This document shows, one piece after another, positions 1 through 5,247 of a DNA stretch of 5,277 nt; the stretch's first letter is position 1, and each line of letters begins with the position of its first letter. Under the pieces are notes generated by a model. The model had not been told where the DNA came from, made no database searches, and saw only the letters and a list, made by a program, of their open reading frames with translations. The position numbers and the translations under genes are program-made. The DNA is taken from the NCBI GenBank assembly GCA_902497215.1, contig CABVEH010000099.1:1-5277 (forward strand). Reading direction: 5' to 3'. The DNA comes from an uncultured Eggerthellaceae bacterium (GTDB lineage: Bacteria > Actinomycetota > Coriobacteriia > Coriobacteriales > Eggerthellaceae).

Positions 1-1066
1 GCCGGATGGTTATGAGGCTTGCAAGAGACCCCACGACCGTGCCTACGCCCCCGATGTTCGTGCCGACGAGAAGCGCCTGCCAATCCGCGGTGAAGTGCGA
101 CAGGAGCACAGCGGCGGGCACGTTGCTTACGAACTGGCTCAGCCCTGCGGCCGCCAGCACGCCGTCGGTTGCCATGACGCCGGTGGCGAAGTCGCTCAAG
201 ACAGGCACGCGCGCCAGGTTCCCGGCGAAGACGAAGAAGCAGACGAATGTCAGCAGAAGCGAGTAGTCCACCGCCTTGAGCGCCCTTCGGTCGGCCAACG
301 CAAGCACTCCAGCCACGGCAATGACGGCGAAGGCCACGTGCACCAGCCTGAACACCGCAAGCATGGCGATGGCGAGGAGGATGGCGTAGACGACGAAGCG
401 GCGCCTGTCGACGGGCATCCTGATTTCTTTCCCTGGCTCGACCTTCCTGGCCGGGGCCTTCGTCGTCAGAACCCAGGAAGCGAGCGCCACGAGCGCCACC
501 GACGCAGCGAAGGGCGGCCCCATGGTGCGCAGGAATTCGAGCAGCCCGATCGAATAGAAGGAGTACAGGTAGAGGTTCTGCGGGTTGCCGAAGGGCACTA
601 TCATCCCGCACAGGTTCGCCGCGATGCTCTGCATGGCGAAGGTCGCGGGAAGAAGGCACGGGCATCCGGCCTTCACGAGCGTCATGGCCGACAGGGGAAG
701 CATCACGACGAGCGCCAGGTCGTTCGTGGCCACCATCGATAGGACGGCCGTGGCGGCGACCAAGGCCAACGAGATCGACCTGGGCGAGTCGAAGCGGTCT
801 ATGGCCATCCGCGCGGCCCGGTCGAAGGCGCCGATGTAGCGGAATGCGTTCGCCACCGCCAAGACGCTGAACAGGCATCCGAGCGTCCTCCAGTCGATGT
901 ATCCCAGGTATTGCGCATCGGGAGGCACCGCGACCATCGTGGCGGCGGCAAGCGCCATGGACACAGCGAGGACGGCATGCTCCCGCACGGCACTTGCCGC
1001 CCGCGCCATGAAGGGTCGGGAAGGGACGTCTGCGGGAGGGGTGCGGAATGTGCAACGCATGTGCAT
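1..1066 (-). CDS. Ion-transporter (ArsB/NhaD/SLC13-like) superfamily permease, 3' end outside the window
   Basis: This is an inner-membrane permease that likely moves an organic or inorganic anion by secondary transport; the substrate cannot be read from the sequence. I translated the minus strand by hand and found 355 uninterrupted codons running off the window start. The protein is strongly hydrophobic with many membrane spans and carries the two-half signature of the family. The first half has SMVATNDLALVVMLPL (about residues 110-125) and VPFGNPQN (157-164). The second half has SQFVSNVPAAVLL and, at the visible end, GTNIGGVGTVVGSLASLI. Family members are usually about 380-430 residues, so roughly 30-70 are missing. 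I chose the ATG at 1066 because AGAGGTG lies 6 bases upstream. In-frame ATGs at 1060 and 1009 are alternatives; 1009 would remove a polar 19-residue leader and begin closer to the first membrane span. It is divergent from the small membrane gene at 1142. Superfamily membership is firm; ArsB versus NhaD versus dicarboxylate carrier is open. Confidence 0.85.
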   Translation of the reverse strand, partial: MHMRCTFRTPPADVPSRPFMARAASAVREHAVLAVSMALAAATMVAVPPDAQYLGYIDWRTLGCLFSVLAVANAFRYIGAFDRAARMAIDRFDSPRSISLALVAATAVLSMVATNDLALVVMLPLSAMTLVKAGCPCLLPATFAMQSIAANLCGMIVPFGNPQNLYLYSFYSIGLLEFLRTMGPPFAASVALVALASWVLTTKAPARKVEPGKEIRMPVDRRRFVVYAILLAIAMLAVFRLVHVAFAVIAVAGVLALADRRALKAVDYSLLLTFVCFFVFAGNLARVPVLSDFATGVMATDGVLAAAGLSQFVSNVPAAVLLSHFTADWQALLVGTNIGGVGTVVGSLASLITIR

Positions 1067-1075
1067 ATTATGCAC
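1061..1075. promoter_or_regulatory. Perfect 7-1-7 palindrome, candidate operator between divergent genes
   Basis: The site GTGCATATTATGCAC has arms GTGCATA and TATGCAC around a single central T. It covers the start codon and touches the ribosome binding site of the minus-strand transporter. It also contains TATTAT (1066-1071), five of six matches to a -10 element facing the plus-strand small gene. A dimeric repressor bound here could affect both divergent genes. The palindrome is seen directly; its role as an operator is inference, and it could act as a small RNA hairpin at the transporter start instead. Confidence 0.45.
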
Positions 1076-1128
1076 CTCTTGCAGGCGCAGGATGCCCTTA
1101 GACTTCCAAGCATAGGGATAGTCGAACT

Positions 1129-1135
1129 AGGAGGT
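1129..1135 (+). promoter_or_regulatory. Strong ribosome binding site of the small membrane protein gene
   Basis: AGGAGGT lies 6 bases before the ATG at 1142. This near-perfect Shine-Dalgarno sequence fixes the start of the 55-residue gene. It also rules out the much longer in-frame reading that opens at 911, which would run antisense through the transporter. Confidence 0.85.
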
Positions 1136-1141
1136 ATTGCC

Positions 1142-1309
1142 ATGGATATGAACCTCGCCGTACTCATCGCCATGCTGGTCCTGATGGTCGGGGGCGCGCT
1201 GCTCCTCAACTTCCAGATCAAGCACCAGGCGAAGAAGGAGCAGGCCGAGAAGCAGGCCCAGCAGAAGAGCGCTCCGGCGGCCACGGGCGTGGCGGCCACT
1301 GCGAAATAG
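1142..1309 (+). CDS. Small single-span membrane protein (55 aa), function unknown
   Basis: I do not recognise a family. The protein begins with a short acidic/polar stretch, MDMN, followed by one hydrophobic helix at about residues 5-23 (LAVLIAMLVLMVGGALLLNF). The rest is a hydrophilic tail rich in Lys, Gln, Glu and Ala (about 26-43) ending in a low-complexity Ala/Thr segment. The positive residues just after the helix predict a cytoplasmic C-terminus by the positive-inside rule. The Lys/Glu/Gln stretch could form a helix or short coiled coil. There is no cleavage motif typical of a secreted protein, so a membrane anchor is more likely than a signal peptide. The gene has its own strong ribosome binding site and a strong terminator just downstream, so it is a monocistronic unit. 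That packaging is the main evidence that it is a real gene. It might be a small regulator or accessory subunit of a membrane complex, but nothing here identifies the partner. Confidence 0.8.
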   Translation: MDMNLAVLIAMLVLMVGGALLLNFQIKHQAKKEQAEKQAQQKSAPAATGVAATAK

Positions 1310-1333
1310 GGCGCACGGCTCCATCATCTAGGG

Positions 1334-1358
1334 AGGCCCCGCTTCGGCGGGGCTTTTT
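1334..1358 (+). terminator. Rho-independent terminator after the small membrane protein gene
   Basis: The stem GCCCCGC (1336-1342) pairs perfectly with GCGGGGC (1347-1353) around a stable TTCG tetraloop, followed by five T (1354-1358). It lies 25 bases after the small gene's stop codon and ends that transcription unit. The T-tract immediately precedes the regulator's promoter region. Confidence 0.93.
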
Positions 1359-1384
1359 CATTTGCAGGGCGTGTGGTTTATGAT
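1356..1384 (+). promoter_or_regulatory. Predicted promoter of the LysR-macrodomain unit
   Basis: TATGAT at 1379-1384 matches the -10 consensus at five of six positions. At 17 bases upstream is TTTCAT (1356-1361), a weak -35 that overlaps the T-tract of the preceding terminator. Transcription would start near 1391, giving a leader of about 36 bases before the GTG start at 1427. The -10 is convincing; the -35 is poor, which would fit a weak or activator-dependent promoter. Confidence 0.5.
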
Positions 1385-1426
1385 TGTCTCGAACCGCAAC
1401 CGCTACGCGTCGTCGGAGGCATGCGC

Positions 1427-2350
1427 GTGAACATCGACTACCTAAGCGAATTCGTGCACCTTGCGGGAAGCCTCAGCTTCCGCCGCACGGCCGAGCACTT
1501 CTACGTCAGCCGCTCCGTCATAAGCCGCCACTTGCACGCGCTCGAGGAGTCTCTGGGCACCGTGCTGCTGGAACGCACGGCCCAGGGAGTGGCGCTGACC
1601 GAGGCGGGGAAGGTGTTCCTGCAGGACGCACAGACCGTGCTGCGCGACTGGGAGCTTGCCTGCACGCGCGTGAAGGCCGTGTCGGGCGACGGGGACAAGC
1701 TGGTGCGCGTCGGCTACCTGCGCAACGCCGCGCGTCCGTTCCTGGCGTACTTCGTGCAGTCCATGGCGCACCATCATTCCGAGGTGCATCTGTCGCTGCT
1801 GTGCATGGAGTACCAGGAGGCGCGCCAGGCCATGGAGGACGGCGCCGTGGACATCGCGATCGGCATAAACGTGAACGAGTCCCTTTCGAACAACTACCGC
1901 TCCACGCTGATCTACGAGGACCGCTTCGTCGCCGCGTGCAGCCGATCGCACCCCGTGGCCAAGGGGGACAGCGTGACGCTCGATGCGCTGCGCGACGTGA
2001 AGTGCCTGGTTCCCGACAGCTACGTGGCGGCCGGCCTGGCCTCGGTGGCCAGCGAGCTGATCGACGACGACGCGCTGGCCGAGTCGGAGAGTGTGTACAA
2101 GGACATGGACCTGCTTTACCTGAAGCTCCAGACCGAGGAATGCGTGGCGTTCGTGTCGGGCCTCAACGCGGCCATGTTCGAAGGGTCGCTGGCGATACTT
2201 CCCATAGAGGGCCTGGATACCCGCTTCACCGTCAGCGCCTATTACCAGGACGGGTTCGAAGGCGCCGCCTACGGGCTGTGCCGCGAAGAGTTCGAGGCCT
2301 GCAGGCGCTTCCTAGCCGAGGAGCTGCCCGATGTGCCGCACTGGCGGTGA
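1427..2350 (+). CDS. LysR-type transcriptional regulator
   Basis: This is a DNA-binding regulator of the LysR family, 307 residues, which is the normal length. The N-terminal winged helix-turn-helix spans about residues 1-60. FVHLAGSLSFRRTAEHFYVS is followed by RSVISRHLHALEESLG, LLERTAQGVALTEAG and then a linker helix. The effector-binding domain starts near residue 93 (VRVGYLRNAARPFL) and runs to the C-terminus. I chose the GTG at 1427 because GGAGG (1415-1419) sits 7 bases before it and the protein then begins (M)NIDYLSEF, the usual LysR start. The in-frame ATG at 1421 is only one base from the GGAGG, and the ATG at 1373 overlaps the promoter. LysR regulators commonly control an adjacent or divergent gene and themselves; here the gene directly downstream overlaps it. 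The effector is unknown. Confidence 0.93.
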   Translation: MNIDYLSEFVHLAGSLSFRRTAEHFYVSRSVISRHLHALEESLGTVLLERTAQGVALTEAGKVFLQDAQTVLRDWELACTRVKAVSGDGDKLVRVGYLRNAARPFLAYFVQSMAHHHSEVHLSLLCMEYQEARQAMEDGAVDIAIGINVNESLSNNYRSTLIYEDRFVAACSRSHPVAKGDSVTLDALRDVKCLVPDSYVAAGLASVASELIDDDALAESESVYKDMDLLYLKLQTEECVAFVSGLNAAMFEGSLAILPIEGLDTRFTVSAYYQDGFEGAAYGLCREEFEACRRFLAEELPDVPHWR

Positions 2351-3180
2351 TGTTTGCAGTGGCTGATGGGGGCGATCAACGTACGAAGGAGCAGCTGAAG
2401 GCGGCGGTGCTGCAGGCTCTTCCCAAGCTCAACGAAATGCTTCTGGAGGAACGCGGACAGGGGACGGGGCCACTTGGCGACGACCCGCAGGAGCAATGGG
2501 ACCTGTTCCGCGCGCTTGTGAACACGCGTCCTGCCGAGCCTGCGTCCGAGGAGTTCCTCGCGCTGCAGGACGAAATGCTTCAGGACCTGCTGGCCTACCG
2601 CAGTGTGACCGAGGTGCGCGAAATCGAGCTTGCGACGGGCGCCAATGGAATGCGGCTATGGCGCGGCGACATAACCACGCTGGCCACGGACGCCATAGTG
2701 AACGCCGCCAACTCGCAGATGCTCGGCTGCTTCGTTCCCGGGCACTACTGCATAGACAACGCCATCCACACGTTCGCGGGCGTTCAGCTGCGCCTTGAGT
2801 GTGCGCGCCTGATGGCCGAGCAGGGATACCCCGAGCCCACCGGAATGGCGAAGGCCACGGACGCGTTCAACCTTCCAGCCAGGCACGTGATCCACACCGT
2901 CGGCCCCATAGCGGAAGGCATCGTCACGCAGGCCGACAGGGCGCTGCTTGCGAACTGCTACACGTCATGCCTGGACGCCGCGACCGACCTGGGATGTGGG
3001 TCCATCGCGTTCTGCTGCATAAGCACGGGCGTGTTCGGCTTCCCGCAGAGGGAGGCTGCCGAGACCGCGGTCGCCACGGTGCGCGACTGGCTGTCCCGCA
3101 GCGGCTGCGGCATGACAGTGGTGTTCGACGTCTTCGGCGACGTCGACGAGGCGCTGTACCGGCGGCTGCTTTCGATGTGA
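2350..3180 (+). CDS. Zinc-type macrodomain protein-ADP-ribose hydrolase
   Basis: Enzymes of this family remove ADP-ribose from modified proteins; this one would act in the cytoplasm. The 276-residue product has a helical N-terminal region (about 1-90) containing the family's LFRALVNTRP and FLALQDEMLQ blocks. The macrodomain follows, with LWRGDITTLATDAIVNAANS at 103-122. The zinc-macrodomain signature GCFVPGHYCIDNAIHTFAG is at 126-144, with C127, H132 and C134 as candidate metal ligands. Further on are FNLPARHVIHTVGPI (173-187) and FCCISTGVFGFP (221-232), the usual distal ADP-ribose-binding loop. All the expected blocks are intact and length is normal. Its ATG overlaps the LysR TGA by one base and has no good ribosome binding site, so translation is probably coupled to LysR. 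A GTG at 2359 is an alternative start. Relatives in staphylococci and streptococci are encoded with a SirTM sirtuin and lipoate-ligase genes; none is visible here. Family assignment is firm; the physiological target is not known. Confidence 0.92.
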   Translation: MFAVADGGDQRTKEQLKAAVLQALPKLNEMLLEERGQGTGPLGDDPQEQWDLFRALVNTRPAEPASEEFLALQDEMLQDLLAYRSVTEVREIELATGANGMRLWRGDITTLATDAIVNAANSQMLGCFVPGHYCIDNAIHTFAGVQLRLECARLMAEQGYPEPTGMAKATDAFNLPARHVIHTVGPIAEGIVTQADRALLANCYTSCLDAATDLGCGSIAFCCISTGVFGFPQREAAETAVATVRDWLSRSGCGMTVVFDVFGDVDEALYRRLLSM

Positions 3181-3208
3181 TTGGCTGACCCTTCCGAAAG
3201 AATAGTAA
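3181..3208 (+). promoter_or_regulatory. Possible weak promoter of the oxidoreductase gene
   Basis: TTGGCT (3181-3186) and TAGTAA (3203-3208) are 16 bases apart in the only A/T-richer stretch of this gap. Each matches its consensus at only three of six positions. If used, transcription would start near 3215 and the leader would be about 58 bases. The oxidoreductase could alternatively be transcribed by read-through from the macrodomain gene, since no terminator separates them. Confidence 0.3.
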
Positions 3209-3209
3209 A

Positions 3210-3257
3210 CTTGGGGAAACGGCGCAGCCGCAGCAACCTAGCTGCAGCAACCCCAAG
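3210..3257 (+). promoter_or_regulatory. Possible folded leader of the oxidoreductase gene
   Basis: CTTGGGG (3210-3216) is exactly complementary to CCCCAAG (3251-3257). Inside the 34-base loop, GCAGC (3230-3234) can pair with GCTGC (3241-3245). The outer right arm ends against the purine-rich ribosome binding region (GAGAGG at 3261-3266, 6 bases before the ATG), so folding could influence translation. No known riboswitch class is recognised, and the energetics were not calculated. Confidence 0.3.
3230..3252 (+). repeat. Short direct repeat GCAGCAACC, two copies
   Basis: GCAGCAACC occurs at 3230-3238 and again at 3244-3252, 14 bases apart start to start, with CTAGCT-like sequence between. The spacing is a little over one DNA turn. 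It could be a pair of binding half-sites upstream of the oxidoreductase or a chance duplication; it lies within the possible folded leader. Confidence 0.45.
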
Positions 3258-3272
3258 GAAGAGAGGCCGACC

Positions 3273-3836
3273 ATGACCACATTGTTCGTTAACGCCTGCA
3301 TGCGAGGAAAGGACGATTCGCGCACGTACGCGCTTTGCCGCGAGTACCTCGCCGGGAAGCCCGACGTGGTGGAGGTCGACCTGACCAAGAACGAGCTAGC
3401 GCCCTTCGACGCCGAGAAGGTGGCCTACCGCGTAGCCAAGCAGGAGGCGCGCGACTGGGACGACCCGATCTTCGCGCTGTCCCGGCAGTTCGCGGCCGCC
3501 GACGAGATAGTGGTCGGCGCGCCCTACTGGGACATGTCGTTCCCGTCGGCGCTGAAGGTGTACATCGAGCACGTCAGCGTATGCGACATCGCCTTCCACT
3601 ACACCGAGGACGCCCAGTGCGAAGGCCTGTGCAAGGCGAAGAGCCTCACTTACATCGCCAGCTGCGGAGGCTTTGTCGAAGGGGCCAACTTCGGATACGA
3701 GTATCTGTGCGGCATCGCCAAGATGTTCGGCATCCCCGAGACGCGGTTCGTCGCGGCGGAAGGTCTGGACATCGTGGGCATCGACGTGGACGCCCAGATG
3801 GACAAAGCCCGCGAGCAGATGCGCAAGCTCCCCTAG
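3273..3836 (+). CDS. Flavodoxin-fold NAD(P)H oxidoreductase (FMN-dependent azoreductase/quinone reductase type)
   Basis: This is a soluble FMN enzyme that likely transfers two electrons from NAD(P)H to quinones, azo compounds or similar acceptors. The 187-residue product is near the usual 190-210 residues. It starts with the first beta strand TLFVNACMRG and a Ser/Arg-containing phosphate loop (about residues 7-18). EIVVGAPYWDMSFPSALKVYIEHV (78-101) corresponds to the family's P-x-(W/Y)-N-F-S-x-P-A-x-L-K-x-Y-I-D block that wraps the flavin, here with WDMS in place of the common WNFS. FHYTEDAQCEGL and the following YIASCGG (127-133) match the second flavin-binding loop. The start is supported by GAGAGG 6 bases upstream. 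The gene lies 92 bases after the macrodomain gene, so it may be separately expressed. Physiological substrate is unknown; azo reduction is a frequent annotation but is often a side activity. The protein is cysteine-rich for its size (C9, C22, C104, C116, C120, C131). Confidence 0.88.
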   Translation: MTTLFVNACMRGKDDSRTYALCREYLAGKPDVVEVDLTKNELAPFDAEKVAYRVAKQEARDWDDPIFALSRQFAAADEIVVGAPYWDMSFPSALKVYIEHVSVCDIAFHYTEDAQCEGLCKAKSLTYIASCGGFVEGANFGYEYLCGIAKMFGIPETRFVAAEGLDIVGIDVDAQMDKAREQMRKLP

Positions 3837-3860
3837 CCTTTTCGACTGCCGTCTTGCTTT

Positions 3861-3894
3861 GAGCGTGTCATTCGATGTGTTTGAATGGGCGCTC
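3861..3894. other. Imperfect two-step hairpin between convergent genes
   Basis: GAGCG (3861-3865) pairs with CGCTC (3890-3894), and CATTC (3869-3873) pairs with GAATG (3883-3887). The two stems are separated by a small asymmetric internal loop, and the end loop has 9 bases. It lies 24 bases after the oxidoreductase stop codon. No T-tract follows on either strand, so it is not a standard intrinsic terminator, though it may protect or help end one of the convergent transcripts. Confidence 0.35.
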
Positions 3895-3923
3895 GTGAGA
3901 TGCTAGCGGAGGCGGTATCTTCT

Positions 3924-3975
3924 TGCTGAACCTCGCAAAATGTCGAAATCGTAGATTCGGTAGGTTCTCCTAGCA
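3924..3975. other. Long imperfect inverted repeat at the 3' end of the ATPase gene
   Basis: TGCT-GAACCT (3924-3933) can pair with AGGTTC (3962-3967) plus AGCA (3972-3975), with a 4-base bulge. Nested inside, CGAAATC (3944-3950) pairs with GATTCG (3954-3959) around GTA with one bulged A. It begins two bases after the stop codon of the minus-strand ATPase. No T-tract follows in either direction. A 3'-end stabilising structure is possible; chance pairing in a 141-base gap is also possible. Confidence 0.3.
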
Positions 3976-3977
3976 GG

Positions 3978-5159
3978 TTAGAAAAGAGGGACTTCGCCCT
4001 TAAGGAAGGCGTCCAGGGGAGCGTCTTGGCTGCCGACGACGATGCTCTTCGACTGGGCGAAGCGCTGATGGAACGCATCAAGGCCGCCAAGGCCCTTCAC
4101 GCGCCCGCTCTTGACTTCAATTGCGGTCAGGGCATTGCCATCCTGCAGCACAAAATCGACCTCTTTCGTCCCGTCTCGCCACCAGAACACCTTGAAGTTC
4201 TCCGCCTTCGCCCGCTTCGTCAGATACGCACCTACGGCGCTTTCAACGAGGTGGCCTCGTACGGCCGAATCTGTCAGCAGCGCATTGCGCCCAGGTCCAT
4301 AGGTCGCCGTCATCAGCGACGTGTCGTGGACCATGAGGCGAGGGGACGATGCCCGGCTCTTCATCTGCTTGCCTGTGTATTTCTGAAGGCCGCTGAGCAG
4401 CCCTGCGTCACCGAGAAGCGTCAGGTAGTGGGCTATCGTGGTGGCGTTGCCGGCATCGTCCAGCTGCCCAAGGAGCTTGCGGTACGACACCTCCTGTCCG
4501 GAATAGGCGCAACCCAGCGAGAAGAGCGCGTCCATCAGGGCGGGCTTCGTTATGCGGTCGAGCGAGATCACGTCCCGGAAGACGCTGGGGGCTATGATGG
4601 AATTCTGCATGTACGACAGCCACCTGTCGGGGTCGGCCTTCAGCTCTGCGGCGCCTGGATAGCCTCCGAAGAAGAGGTAGTCGTCCAGCGTGAAGCCGAA
4701 CGCCTCCTTGCATTCGGAAAGCTCCCATTGTTGGCAGGGGATCACCTCGAACCTTCCGGTGAGGGCTTCACGCAGGCCGTGCTGCAGCAGCAGTGACGAC
4801 GACCCCGTGAGGATGACGCGGAGGTCGATGCCGTTGTCCGAGTCCTCGTCCCAGAGCTCCTTTACCACGGAAGACCACTGGGATACGAGCTGTATCTCGT
4901 CGATAGCCAGGATGTACGGGTCGCGCCCTGCGGCCTGACGTGCCTCGTCCCACTGCCTTCGCAGCCAGTCGCGCGAGGCGGGGATGTCCTGTGACGCCCT
5001 TGCGAGGGAGCTGGGCACGTCGAGCGCTTCAAGCGCTTGCCTGACGGCCGTGGTCTTCCCGGTCTGGCGTGGGCCGACGACCACCTGGATGAACTTGCGT
5101 GGCTCGCGCATGCGGGATTCGAGCGTGTTTACGATGCTGCGCCTGAATGCAGGAAGCAT
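3978..5159 (-). CDS. AAA-family ATPase with C-terminal DUF4143 domain
   Basis: This is a predicted ATP-binding protein of the widespread AAA_14/DUF4143 type, whose biological role is not established. The product is 393 residues, a normal length. Walker A is GPRQTGKTT at 29-37, Walker B is ILAIDEIQ at 83-90, and VILTGSSS at 115-122 is the sensor-1 strand, followed by LTGR with R136. The DUF4143 half occupies roughly residue 185 onward. Near its end, KEVDFVL (E333, D335) followed by IEVKSGR (E348, K350) resembles a PD-(D/E)xK nuclease core; whether it is catalytic is unknown. I chose the ATG at 5159 because AAGGAG lies 5 bases upstream and family members begin just before this point (MLPAFRRSI). 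The in-frame ATG at 5255 would translate the operator and promoter region and is rejected. The gene stands alone, convergent with the oxidoreductase. Members are often present in several copies per genome in host-associated bacteria; proposed links to mobile elements or toxin systems remain unproven. Confidence 0.92.
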   Translation of the reverse strand: MLPAFRRSIVNTLESRMREPRKFIQVVVGPRQTGKTTAVRQALEALDVPSSLARASQDIPASRDWLRRQWDEARQAAGRDPYILAIDEIQLVSQWSSVVKELWDEDSDNGIDLRVILTGSSSLLLQHGLREALTGRFEVIPCQQWELSECKEAFGFTLDDYLFFGGYPGAAELKADPDRWLSYMQNSIIAPSVFRDVISLDRITKPALMDALFSLGCAYSGQEVSYRKLLGQLDDAGNATTIAHYLTLLGDAGLLSGLQKYTGKQMKSRASSPRLMVHDTSLMTATYGPGRNALLTDSAVRGHLVESAVGAYLTKRAKAENFKVFWWRDGTKEVDFVLQDGNALTAIEVKSGRVKGLGGLDAFHQRFAQSKSIVVGSQDAPLDAFLKGEVPLF

Positions 5160-5186
5160 TGCGGCTCCTTCCCCTGTTTTCCCAGG

Positions 5187-5215
5187 AGAATAGCAGGAAA
5201 ATGAAAAATGTTCAA
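5187..5215 (-). promoter_or_regulatory. Extended -10 promoter of the ATPase gene
   Basis: On the minus strand, TTGAAC (5215-5210) is followed after exactly 17 bases by TATTCT (5192-5187). TGC immediately precedes the -10, making it an extended -10 element. Transcription would start near 5180, leaving a leader of about 20 bases that includes the ribosome binding site. The -35 hexamer lies inside the promoter-proximal palindrome at 5209-5225, so a bound protein would block RNA polymerase. Confidence 0.7.
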
Positions 5216-5247
5216 TGACTGAACATTTTTGTTCAGTCATTGAACAT
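5208..5247. promoter_or_regulatory. Double palindromic operator forming a perfect 17-6-17 inverted repeat
   Basis: ATGTTCAATGACTGAAC (5208-5224) is the exact reverse complement of the sequence at 5231-5247, with ATTTTT between. Each half is itself palindromic: TGTTCA-N5-TGAACA at 5209-5225 and again at 5230-5246, with centres at 5217 and 5238, 21 bp or two helical turns apart. The stretch is much richer in A/T than the surrounding genes. The promoter-proximal copy covers the ATPase -35. This arrangement fits cooperative binding of two dimers of a repressor. Alternatively, on the minus strand the hairpin is followed by a run of T, so it could end transcription of a gene beyond the window. No such regulator gene is in the window. 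Confidence 0.7.

Noticed and set aside
95..742. Long plus-strand open frame (215 codons)
   Set aside because: It is antisense to the transporter. Its translation is Arg/His/Gly-rich with no recognisable domain, while the minus strand gives a clear permease with conserved motifs.
911..1141. Upstream extension of the small membrane protein in the same frame
   Set aside because: It overlaps the transporter antisense and reads as His/Arg-rich shadow sequence. The AGGAGGT at 1129-1135 sets the start at 1142.
799..1299. Minus-strand open frame of 166 codons crossing the divergent gap
   Set aside because: It runs antisense to the small membrane gene and in the wrong frame through the transporter start, with no coherent domain.
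1384..2349. Upstream extension of the macrodomain protein frame through the LysR gene
   Set aside because: This part is the out-of-frame shadow of LysR, very Arg-rich. Homology to the macrodomain family begins only after the ATG at 2350.
4026..4796. Plus-strand open frame of 256 codons
   Set aside because: It is antisense to the ATPase coding region and has no recognisable domain; the minus-strand product has intact Walker motifs and DUF4143 features.
5221..5235. LexA-type SOS box reading of GAAC-N6-GTTC
   Set aside because: Gram-positive/actinobacterial LexA boxes have GAAC-N4-GTTC spacing. Here the spacing is 6 and the stronger symmetry is the TGTTCA-N5-TGAACA units.
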